This document shows positions 24,073 through 32,150 of a stretch of DNA of 64,000 nt, one piece after another. The position numbers and the translations under genes were made by a program. Position 1 is the stretch's first letter, and every line of letters begins with the position of its first letter. The DNA is taken from assembly GCA_964529175.1 (NCBI GenBank), contig CAZGVO010000008.1:140276-204275 (forward strand), read 5' to 3'. Below the pieces are notes generated by a model, which saw only the letters and a list, made by a program, of their open reading frames with translations, did not search any database and had not been told where the DNA came from. The stretch is from JAAFJM01 sp964529175 (lineage in GTDB: Bacteria; Bacteroidota; Bacteroidia; UKL13-3).

Positions 24073-24411
24073 TTATTTTTTTGTTGTGTCAATGGTATTA
24101 TTAGATTGTTCCATTATTCCTCCGTTAGCTGAACTTGATTTCATACCATCTGGATCTACATGCAACCCAGTTTCAGTGGCTTCTTGGTCGCCATGCGGAC
24201 GAGCAAAGTTAGACGCTAAACTCAAAACAATTAAAGCAATTGCTAAAATCCAAGTAGCTTTTTCCACTACATCTGTACTTCTGTTTGCTCCCATAATCTG
24301 GTTAGGGGCTGTAAAATTAGCAGCAATTCCGCCACCTTTAGGATTTTGAATTAAAACTACCAAAGTAAGTAGTAAACAAACGATAATGATTAGGATTAAA
24401 AAAAATAACAT
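24073..24411 (-). CDS. secG: preprotein translocase subunit SecG
   Basis: A 112-aa protein with two transmembrane helices (FFLILIIIVCLLLTLVVLIQ and ATWILAIALIVLSLASNF) separated by the SecG loop NPKGGGIAANF. The N-terminal helix followed by VLIQNPKGGG is diagnostic. It is a non-essential SecYEG subunit that assists protein translocation. The C-terminal tail of about 40 residues (HVDPDGMKSS and a Ser/Asn-rich end) is longer and more polar than in E. coli, as in other Bacteroidota. It starts 5 bp after the 843-aa TPR gene and is followed by a terminator, so it closes the lptE-TPR-secG operon. Confidence 0.92.
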   Translation of the reverse strand: MLFFLILIIIVCLLLTLVVLIQNPKGGGIAANFTAPNQIMGANRSTDVVEKATWILAIALIVLSLASNFARPHGDQEATETGLHVDPDGMKSSSANGGIMEQSNNTIDTTKK

Positions 24412-24416
24412 AGTTT

Positions 24417-26948
24417 TTAGTTTATATTGTGTTCTGTTTTAAGTTGATTTATTAGGGCTGCAAAATAAGTAATTTTATGTGGATATATCAAACTTAATTT
24501 TTCATAAGTTGAAATTGCCTTTTTTATTAGGCCTTGTTTTAAGTAAATACCTGCTAATGTTTCACTTACAATTTCATCTTTTTCTTCCACACTTTGTTTA
24601 GCAACGTTAGCGGGGTTAAAAAATTCGGATTTAGGGCGAGTAATACTAGGATTTTCGCGCATGAATTTATCTAAAATACTCTCTACATCTAATTTCGAAT
24701 TTTCGTTGGGGCTATTTTTTGCTACTACTTTTGGTGTCTCTACTTCAGTTTTAACTTCTTGTTTTTCTATTGCAATTGGTTCATAAACTTTTTCAAAAAA
24801 GGCATCAAAATCAGTTTCGTTAATAGGAGCAATATCAAATTTTTGAAGTTCTTCTGTTTCCTCTATTTCAACATCAATAGTAGGTGTTTCCGCAACTTCT
24901 ATTGTTTTTTCGTTAGTTGCAATATCTGCACTAACTGAAATAATTTCCGGCTGAGTATTTTCTTCTTCGGCTATTGAATCTGAATTTTGCAATGCATCAA
25001 AATCGGGTAATATAGATTCAACCTGACCGGTATAAATTTCTTCAATAAAGTGATTTTCTATAGCAACCTCTTCCTCAATTGGTGGTTCTTCATTAACAAA
25101 ATTTTCTTCAATGGCTTTGTTAATTGGCGTGTGAGTTTTAAATGCTTCTATTTCATCAAAAACCTCATCATCTGTTGAGTTTGGAGTTTCTATTATATCA
25201 TCAACACTATTTTCAACTTCGTTTTCAATAGGCTCTTCTTCAGTTTCTGGTATTTCAATAATGGCTTTTTTTCTTTCAAAAGGAGCCATCCCATCATGCG
25301 CTGACTCTATTTCTTGAGCAATATTTCGGCTCAATTCAAAATCGGCTTTGGTTTTTAAAATCTGATTGATTTTTTCTACAAAATCATCATTTTCAATTTC
25401 AAAACTACTTTTACTTGAACTCGATTTTACTTCAAATTCGGATAAATGAACTTCACTTTTATTTTTAGCAGCCAACCATTCAATAAAATTATGACTCTCA
25501 ACCTCATTAGAATCATTATTTGCCGACTTTACAATAATTTGATTATCAGTATTTTCTGTAGTTAAACTATTTGTATCCTCTGTTTGAGTGAAAGCATCAG
25601 TTTCTGAAACATTATCTGTCTCTGAAGCAAAAGTATCAATAGTTTCAGACTGAACTGTCTGTTCTATAATCTCAGTATTATCTGCTGTTTCGGTAGATGG
25701 AACAATTACTTCGTTTTCTTCTTCAGCATTAATTGTGTTATCAGAATCTAATAAATGTTCAAGTGTAACAGATGGTTCAACTATTGAATTTGTTTCCGCA
25801 TTTTGTTCGTTTGTATAAACTGCTTCTTCAGTTTCAACAAACTCTTTATTTTCATTTACTGGAGCAATCTCATTTTCAACTATTGTTTCTTCTGTTTCTT
25901 CAGCATCCTCAAAACTTTCAGTAATTGTTGGTAAATTTGGTTCTTCAACTATTTCACCAATAGTTGGAATGCTTTCAACAGGAATATCTTTAACAATTTC
26001 AGTGGTAGAATTTACAATAGGCAAAACCGATTTTGTAATGGTCTCAATTTCTTGTTCATCGGCAAATAAACTGGCTTCATCAAAATCAGGTAAAAAGTTA
26101 TCGTCTAACTTAAATCTAACCAAAGTACCTTCGGTTTCAGTTAGCTGATAGTTTGTATCGTTATTAATAGTTTCTGTTGTTTCTTCAACTTTTTCTTCAA
26201 TATTTGGTGTTGGAGTTTCTATTGAATTTTCAACCAAAAGATCGTCTTCTATGTTAAGTTCCTCTTTTGTTAATTCTTCAGTAATTTCAACTTCATTTTT
26301 TATATCTAAAATATTGTCAATAATTGGTTCATTTAAATTTGAATCAACTGTTAAAGTTTCTTTCTGTTCTTCAATAAAATGAGCTATTGGCGTTTCTATT
26401 TCAGCATTTATTTGTTCTGTTTCTGTACTAAAATCAGGTTTAATTACATCAATATTTTGAGTAATTTTTTCATCTACCGATTCTGTTTCAATTGTAGGAA
26501 TATTTAAATGATTTTCAGATATTAAATCTTCAATTTTTTCATCAACAGTTTCAGTAATGTTTTCGGTTGTATTACCATTAGCAATAATTTCTTGAGCTTC
26601 GCTTAATAAGGCCTCTTGCTCTTCCTTACCAATTTCAAAATCGGGTTTCGAAACTTTTTCAACTTTAAGTTCTATTGGAACATTAAAATGGTTATTTTCT
26701 GTTTCAATTTCTAAATTATTATTACTTAAAAATTGATGTAAAATAGATCTATCGCCTACTGAAAGCGCGGTGGTTTTTAATTGTTTTTCGTATTCGTAAT
26801 GTTTGGTATTAAGTAGTGCCTTGGCCAATAAAATATGGGCTGTACTAAAATACGGATAGTCAGCAACAATTTTCTTCAAAGTATCGATGTGTTCACTACC
26901 CAGTTTATCGGGATTTTTAATTAAATCGGTAAATTCGGCTTTGTTCAC
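24417..26948 (-). CDS. very acidic TPR-ended protein between lptE and secG
   Basis: An 843-aa protein with small conserved ends and a long acidic middle. Residues 1-95 (HIDTLKKIVADYPYFSTAHI) and about 750-843 (AGIYLKQGLIKKAISTYEKL, then LIYPHKITYFAALI) look like TPR-type helical hairpins. About 600 residues between them are rich in Glu, Thr, Asn, Val and Ile and low in aromatics, in runs such as EETEETIVENEIAP, so probably disordered. There is no signal peptide or membrane segment. Proteins with these ends and variable linkers occupy this locus in many Bacteroidota. Partners may be SecG or LptE-related assembly, by position only. Confidence 0.72.
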   Translation of the reverse strand: MNKAEFTDLIKNPDKLGSEHIDTLKKIVADYPYFSTAHILLAKALLNTKHYEYEKQLKTTALSVGDRSILHQFLSNNNLEIETENNHFNVPIELKVEKVSKPDFEIGKEEQEALLSEAQEIIANGNTTENITETVDEKIEDLISENHLNIPTIETESVDEKITQNIDVIKPDFSTETEQINAEIETPIAHFIEEQKETLTVDSNLNEPIIDNILDIKNEVEITEELTKEELNIEDDLLVENSIETPTPNIEEKVEETTETINNDTNYQLTETEGTLVRFKLDDNFLPDFDEASLFADEQEIETITKSVLPIVNSTTEIVKDIPVESIPTIGEIVEEPNLPTITESFEDAEETEETIVENEIAPVNENKEFVETEEAVYTNEQNAETNSIVEPSVTLEHLLDSDNTINAEEENEVIVPSTETADNTEIIEQTVQSETIDTFASETDNVSETDAFTQTEDTNSLTTENTDNQIIVKSANNDSNEVESHNFIEWLAAKNKSEVHLSEFEVKSSSSKSSFEIENDDFVEKINQILKTKADFELSRNIAQEIESAHDGMAPFERKKAIIEIPETEEEPIENEVENSVDDIIETPNSTDDEVFDEIEAFKTHTPINKAIEENFVNEEPPIEEEVAIENHFIEEIYTGQVESILPDFDALQNSDSIAEEENTQPEIISVSADIATNEKTIEVAETPTIDVEIEETEELQKFDIAPINETDFDAFFEKVYEPIAIEKQEVKTEVETPKVVAKNSPNENSKLDVESILDKFMRENPSITRPKSEFFNPANVAKQSVEEKDEIVSETLAGIYLKQGLIKKAISTYEKLSLIYPHKITYFAALINQLKTEHNIN

Positions 26949-27042
26949 TGCTTATTGCTTCAAATTTTATTAACCGTAGCAAAATAGTAAAAAATTCTTT
27001 AAAAAGAATTTATACTTTATCAATGGTTATTTTATAAAAAAA

Positions 27043-27543
27043 CTACCAATTAATAAAGGCAGCATTAAATATATCCTGAACCAACATATCTACCACTTTA
27101 CCAGATAGTTCAGCTTCTTTAGTTTGGAAATTATCGGTAGCGTTAAAGTCAATATTATTGGTAAATGTTTTGGTAAAATTTTTATCAGCAGCTTTTTTAT
27201 TTTCAAAAACTACTTCAATACTTATGGTTAAACGGTTCAAAGCATTGGTTTGATTACCTTGTACAGCTGCTGGTTTTATATCGTAAGTTAGTATTTTGCC
27301 ACTAAAAGTTAAATCGCCTTCATTGGCCACTAATTTTAAAGGAGTTTCATTCACAAATTTTTGACGCAATTTTTCAGCCATATTTTGGCTTAAAAGTGGG
27401 TTTACAATACTTGCCATATTGGTAATATAAGCTACCGATACCGTTTCTGCATCGCCCACACTTGCTCCAGTGTGGCTATAAATACCACAACCACTTAATA
27501 AAAATGTAAGTACAAAAACCGAAACTACAATTATATTTTTCAT
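27043..27543 (-). CDS. lptE: LptE family LPS-assembly lipoprotein
   Basis: A 166-aa lipoprotein: signal MKNIIVVSVFVLTFLLSGC with a lipobox cysteine at 19, followed by GIYSHTGAS and a conserved beta-rich body (KTFTNNIDFNATDNFQTKEA near the end, ELSGKVVDMLVQDIFNA as last helix). It is the Bacteroidota form of LptE, which plugs LptD in the outer membrane to insert LPS; similarity to the E. coli protein is remote. It is the first gene of an operon with the acidic TPR protein (94 bp spacing) and secG, the usual local order in this phylum. A TAGCTTTG box lies 4 bp before the ATG. Confidence 0.8.
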   Translation of the reverse strand: MKNIIVVSVFVLTFLLSGCGIYSHTGASVGDAETVSVAYITNMASIVNPLLSQNMAEKLRQKFVNETPLKLVANEGDLTFSGKILTYDIKPAAVQGNQTNALNRLTISIEVVFENKKAADKNFTKTFTNNIDFNATDNFQTKEAELSGKVVDMLVQDIFNAAFINW

Positions 27544-27648
27544 GCTACAAAGCTAAAAATGTTTAGCAAAATTCAGTACTCAATTATTATGCCTTTTATT
27601 TTCTAAATATTTAATTCTAATTTTGACCAATAAATTGATTGAAATAAT

Positions 27649-28071
27649 ATGAAAAAAATAGCCTTGTATGCAGTTGCATTTTTATTAGGTTTTGCAAAGT
27701 TAAATGCGCAAAATTTAAATTTAAAAGACCTTGAAAAGCAAAAAGATGCAATAGCATTAGCTACTAAAATTAATGAACAAAAAATAAAATTAGCCAAGTT
27801 AGAAATACAATTAAATGAACTAAAAGAGGATACTGAAAAAGCTCAAAAAAACTCGTTAAAGGCTGCTAATAAAGTGGTTAATAATGGTAATGACGAAAAT
27901 GATGCAAAACTTACCGAAAAATCAATTGATGCTGCCAATAATGTTCAAAAAATGCAGAACAAAACTGTAAAAGTTAAAGCCAAAATGGAGTCACTTCAAT
28001 CAAAAATAGCTGATTTAGAGAAAAAAATGGAAAAATTAGATTGGTCTGTGCAATTATTACCTAAAAACTAA
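27649..28071 (+). CDS. secreted coiled-coil protein
   Basis: A 140-aa protein. A signal peptide (MKKIALYAVAFLLGFAKLNAQ) is probably cleaved after NAQ or nearby, so the protein would be periplasmic. The mature protein is Lys/Glu/Asn-rich and strongly predicted coiled coil from about 25 to 130 (EKLAKLEIQLNELKEDTEKA-type heptads, then MESLQSKIADLEKKMEKLDW). No family name recognised. It is transcribed divergently from lptE and separate from aspC downstream (137 bp). A TAATTTTG box at 27618-27625 with TTA 19 nt upstream may be its promoter. Confidence 0.7.
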   Translation: MKKIALYAVAFLLGFAKLNAQNLNLKDLEKQKDAIALATKINEQKIKLAKLEIQLNELKEDTEKAQKNSLKAANKVVNNGNDENDAKLTEKSIDAANNVQKMQNKTVKVKAKMESLQSKIADLEKKMEKLDWSVQLLPKN

Positions 28072-28208
28072 TAATTGATATTGAGGTAAATACACGTAGT
28101 AATAATAAAATTACACAAAATTATACAAAGGTGCATTAATACTTATATTTATCAGATACAACCTATTAATAAAAAGTTATTTTCGCCCCTTTGTAATAAA
28201 TATAATAC

Positions 28209-29402
28209 ATGATAGAACTAGCAAGCCGATTAAATAGAATTGTAGAGTCGAACACTTTACGTATGGCTAAGTTAAGCCGCGAGCTTCAAGCACAAGGCAA
28301 AGATGTAATTAATTTAAGTTTAGGTGAACCTGATTTTCAAACACCTCAATTCATTAAAGATGCCGCTAAAAAAGCCATTGATGATGGTTTTACTTTTTAT
28401 ACACCAGTGGTAGGTTATTTAGATTTACGCCAAGCTATTAGCGAAAAGTTTAAACGTGAAAATGGTTTAGAGTATGCTCCAGACCAAATTGTAGTTTCTA
28501 CTGGTGCTAAACAATCTATTATAAATGTATTGTTAAGTTTGCTAAATGCTGGTGATGAGGTAATTATTCCAACTCCGTTTTGGGTTAGTTATTCAGAAAT
28601 GGTTAAACTGAGCGAGGGTGTTCCTGTTTATGTTCATAGCAATGTAACGCAAGATTATAAACCAACTGCAGCGCAATTAGAAGCGGCAATTACCCCTAAA
28701 ACCAAAGCATTCATTTTTTCATCGCCTTGTAATCCTACTGGTTCTGTTTTTACTAAAGACGAACTTTATAGTATTGCTAAAATGTTTGAAAAATATCCAA
28801 ACATTTATATCATTTCTGATGAAATATATGAGCATATAAACTTTATTGGCAAGCACGAAAGCATTGGCCAGTTTGACTTTATTAAAGATAGAGTTATTAC
28901 CATTAATGGTATGAGTAAAGGCTTTGCCATGACAGGCTGGCGTTTAGGTTATATTGGTGCTCCAAAAATAATTGCACAAGCTTGCGAAAAATTACAAGGT
29001 CAGTTTACTAGTGGTGCTAATTCTATAGCTCAACGTGCTGCGCTTGCTGCATTGCAAGGCAGTTTGGAACCAACTTTAGAAATGACTAAAGCCTTTCACA
29101 GACGCAGAGACTTAGTGCTTGGCTTAATGAAAGAAATTGAAGGTTTTAAACTCAATATTCCCGGTGGTGCATTTTATGTTTTCCCTGATGTAAGTAGCTA
29201 TTTTGGTAAATCAGATGGAACATCAACTATTAATAATTGCGAAGATTTATGTATGTATATTTTGCATAATGCCAATGTTAGTATTGTAGGTGGCGACAGT
29301 TTTGGTGCACCAGAATGTGTTAGATTTAGTTATGCTACTAGCGATGAAAAATTAGTAGAAGCTATTAAACGAATTAAAGAAGCACTTTCAAAACTAAAAT
29401 AA
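28209..29402 (+). CDS. class I/II pyridoxal-phosphate aminotransferase, AspC-like
   Basis: A 397-aa fold-type I aminotransferase. LSLGEPDFQTP near the N-terminus, SSPCNPTG (N175 contacts PLP), IISDEIYEH (D204) and the Schiff-base lysine K237 in NGMSKGFAMTGWRLGY are all in place, and CVRFSYATS holds the C-terminal substrate arginine. The residue set fits aspartate/prephenate-type aminotransferases, transferring the amino group between glutamate and oxaloacetate or related keto acids; the exact substrate is not decidable. It is followed 15 bp downstream by the heptose kinase gene, so they may be co-transcribed. Confidence 0.88.
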   Translation: MIELASRLNRIVESNTLRMAKLSRELQAQGKDVINLSLGEPDFQTPQFIKDAAKKAIDDGFTFYTPVVGYLDLRQAISEKFKRENGLEYAPDQIVVSTGAKQSIINVLLSLLNAGDEVIIPTPFWVSYSEMVKLSEGVPVYVHSNVTQDYKPTAAQLEAAITPKTKAFIFSSPCNPTGSVFTKDELYSIAKMFEKYPNIYIISDEIYEHINFIGKHESIGQFDFIKDRVITINGMSKGFAMTGWRLGYIGAPKIIAQACEKLQGQFTSGANSIAQRAALAALQGSLEPTLEMTKAFHRRRDLVLGLMKEIEGFKLNIPGGAFYVFPDVSSYFGKSDGTSTINNCEDLCMYILHNANVSIVGGDSFGAPECVRFSYATSDEKLVEAIKRIKEALSKLK

Positions 29403-29417
29403 CTGTTATTAGCGCTA

Positions 29418-30404
29418 ATGGGTAATTTTAATAATTTAATTAATCAGTTCGAAAACATTCCAGTTCTCATTATTGGTGATGTAATGATAGATGCATATCT
29501 GTTTGGAAATGTTGAAAGAATATCGCCCGAAGCGCCCGTTCCAATTGTAGCTGTAAATAAAAAAGAAAGTAGGTTAGGAGGAGCTGCAAATGTGGCTCTA
29601 AACTTAGTTTCGTTAGGTGCTAAACCTATTTTATGTTCTACCATTGGGAACGATGCCGAAGGAAACGAACTGATTGATTTATTGACCAAAAGCGATATAA
29701 ACGCAACTGGAATTTTAAAGGATAATGATAGAATTACTACTGTAAAAACCCGAGTAATTAGTCAAAATCATCAAATGTTGCGCATTGATAATGAAAGCAC
29801 CAAATCATTAAGTGAAAGCCAAACTAATGCTTTAATAGCTAAAATTGAAGAGTTATTGCCTTTGGCTAAAATTGTAATTTTTGAAGATTATGATAAAGGT
29901 GTAATAACCGAAAATTTAATTGAAAAAGTTACCAATAAGGCCAATCAATTGGGTATTCCAACTGTAGTTGATCCTAAAAAACGTAATTTTACTTATTATA
30001 ATAATGTAACCCTGTTTAAGCCAAATTTAAAAGAGTTACGTGAGGGAATAAATGAACATTTTTCGTTACAAAACAAATCTAAATTTGAGCAAGTTTGCCA
30101 AAACTTAATGAGCAAAATGAACATCAAATATTTGTTTGTAACATTAAGCGAAAATGGAGTGATGATTACTAATGGCATTGAATTTACTTATATACCCGCA
30201 CATTTACGTAAAATTGCAGATGTGAGTGGGGCAGGAGATACTGTAATTAGTGTGGCTTCTCTTTGTTTGGCATTAAATTTACCAATACATCAAGTTGCAG
30301 CTATTTCAAATTTGGCAGGGGGGTTGGTTTGTGAGGAAGTTGGTGTAATTCCAATTGATAAACATAAATTGAGTGCTGAACTGAACGAAGTTTTAAATGA
30401 TTAG
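29418..30404 (+). CDS. D-glycero-beta-D-manno-heptose-7-phosphate kinase (PfkB family)
   Basis: A 328-aa PfkB-family sugar kinase of the RfaE/HldE N-terminal-domain type. LIIGDVMIDAYLFGNVERIS, then SPEAPVPIV and RLGGAANVALNL, are hallmarks of the heptose kinase, and DVSGAGDTV (268-276) holds the catalytic base D274. It phosphorylates heptose-7-phosphate at C1 for LPS core synthesis. The nucleotidyltransferase domain found in E. coli HldE is absent, so a separate gene must supply it. Partners of the ADP-heptose pathway are not adjacent. It lies 15 bp after the aminotransferase gene. A role in LPS core synthesis is consistent with LptE at 27 kb. Confidence 0.88.
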   Translation: MGNFNNLINQFENIPVLIIGDVMIDAYLFGNVERISPEAPVPIVAVNKKESRLGGAANVALNLVSLGAKPILCSTIGNDAEGNELIDLLTKSDINATGILKDNDRITTVKTRVISQNHQMLRIDNESTKSLSESQTNALIAKIEELLPLAKIVIFEDYDKGVITENLIEKVTNKANQLGIPTVVDPKKRNFTYYNNVTLFKPNLKELREGINEHFSLQNKSKFEQVCQNLMSKMNIKYLFVTLSENGVMITNGIEFTYIPAHLRKIADVSGAGDTVISVASLCLALNLPIHQVAAISNLAGGLVCEEVGVIPIDKHKLSAELNEVLND

Positions 30405-30523
30405 TTAAAAGGTTACTTCAGCTATTTTTATCCATAAAAAAACGCATTTCATACCATTTTCTTTTGTTACATTATTTAATTTATTAACTTCCACAATTAC
30501 TCACTCTCTCAATAAATTTGGTA

Positions 30524-32146
30524 ATGATAAAAAGGTTAATTTTTTTAGCAATTTATTTGGTTGTTTTTGCTCCTCTTAAAGTTGGGGCACAAATGCAAAA
30601 AATAGATAGTATATGCAAACTAATTATTAATGCTAAAGGCAATAAAAATTATCTTTCAGATACAAGTTATCTCAATTATATCAACGATTTAGCGGGTTTT
30701 TACAATTCAGTTAATCCTGATAGTACCATTCATTTTGCAAAACAAAATATTGATTATTGTAAAGCAGCTAAATTTGAAAAAGGACAGGCCGAAGCAATGC
30801 GGGTTTTGGCTATGGGTTTAGCTTCTAAAAGCGAATATTTAGAAGCCATTAAATGGTATGATGAAGCATTAATTTTGGCTCAAAATGCACATTCTGAAAA
30901 AGTAATTTCAAAAATTTATAATGGTTTAGGTATTGTTTTTAAAAATTTAGGTAACTATGAAAAAGCCTTACAATTTCACTTTAAATCGTTAGCCATAAAA
31001 GAAAAACTAAACGATAGAAAAGCCATTGCTAATAGCTTGGGAAATATTGCTATTATTTATAAAAACACCAAAGATTATAAGGATGCTTTAGAGAAATACG
31101 AACAATCTTTGATTATATTCAAATCATTGAATGATAAACAGGGTATTGCAACCGCTTTAAATAATATTTCAAGTATTTATACTATCCAAAATAAGTACAT
31201 TGAGTCTATAAAAGCTAATGAAGAAGCGCTAAAAATTCAAGATGAAATAGGTGATAATACCGGTAAAGCATTTAGTTTAGAACAAATTGGAATAAGTAAT
31301 TTAAGACTAAAAAAATACAATGAAGCCATAAGTGATTTTGAAAAATCGTTGGCAATGAAACAAGCAATTGGTGATAAAAATGGTTCTTCTACTTCTTACA
31401 GATATTTAGCTTCTGTATACAAAGAAACCAAAGAATACAATAAGGCTTTATCTTTAATCAATAAATCATTAGATTTATCGTTAGCAATTGGCAACAAATT
31501 ACAAATTGCAAACGCATACGATGAAATGCACGAAATATACAAATGCTTAAAAATGAATGATTTGGCTTTGTTGGCTTTAGAAAACAGAATACTTTATGAC
31601 GATAGTTTAGGAAATATTGAAATTGAAAAACAATTGATTCAACTTAAAACGCAATATGAGTACGAAACACGTGAAAAAATATTAATTGCAGAGCAACAAC
31701 AAAAAGATTTGATTAATGATGAAAAGTTGAAAAAACAGTTTTTTGTTTTATTATTTACAATTCTGCTAGTTGTAATTGCTTCCATATTTATAGTTTTAAC
31801 ATTGCGTAGCAGAAAAAAACTAGAAGATGCTTACCATAAGCTTGAAAAAGCAAATAACGAAATTGCATTACTTAACGATGGCTTGAACGAAAAGGTTAAG
31901 GAACGCACCCAAACATTGGAGAAAGCAAACGAAAAATTGAAAAAATATTCGTTTACCAATAACCACGTGATTAGAAAACCAATTGCCAATATTTTAGGTA
32001 TTATTAAGTTATTTAATTCCGAAAAAATTGATGATCCTATAAATATAACTTCTCTAGAATTATTGAAAGAAACTACCAAGGAGCTAGACGAAATTATTCA
32101 TGAAATAAATAAAAATTTAGAAAACGAAAGCAAGCAAAATAAATAA
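30524..32146 (+). CDS. TPR membrane protein with DHp-like C-terminus, no ATPase domain
   Basis: A 540-aa protein; the open frame begins at 30518 with TTG but the ATG at 30524 is preferred. A signal peptide (to about 24) is followed by about seven TPR-like repeats (ALQFHFKSLAIKEKL, DALEKYEQSLIIFKS, and so on) in the periplasm, a transmembrane helix at about 407-428, and a coiled coil ending KVKERTQTLEKANEK. The last 65 residues resemble a histidine-kinase DHp helix pair (TNNHVIRKPIANILG, H481), but the protein ends there with no HATPase_c domain. It may act as a phosphotransfer or dimerisation partner of another kinase, or be a decayed sensor. Unlinked to a response regulator. Confidence 0.75.
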   Translation: MIKRLIFLAIYLVVFAPLKVGAQMQKIDSICKLIINAKGNKNYLSDTSYLNYINDLAGFYNSVNPDSTIHFAKQNIDYCKAAKFEKGQAEAMRVLAMGLASKSEYLEAIKWYDEALILAQNAHSEKVISKIYNGLGIVFKNLGNYEKALQFHFKSLAIKEKLNDRKAIANSLGNIAIIYKNTKDYKDALEKYEQSLIIFKSLNDKQGIATALNNISSIYTIQNKYIESIKANEEALKIQDEIGDNTGKAFSLEQIGISNLRLKKYNEAISDFEKSLAMKQAIGDKNGSSTSYRYLASVYKETKEYNKALSLINKSLDLSLAIGNKLQIANAYDEMHEIYKCLKMNDLALLALENRILYDDSLGNIEIEKQLIQLKTQYEYETREKILIAEQQQKDLINDEKLKKQFFVLLFTILLVVIASIFIVLTLRSRKKLEDAYHKLEKANNEIALLNDGLNEKVKERTQTLEKANEKLKKYSFTNNHVIRKPIANILGIIKLFNSEKIDDPINITSLELLKETTKELDEIIHEINKNLENESKQNK

Positions 32147-32150
32147 CTTA

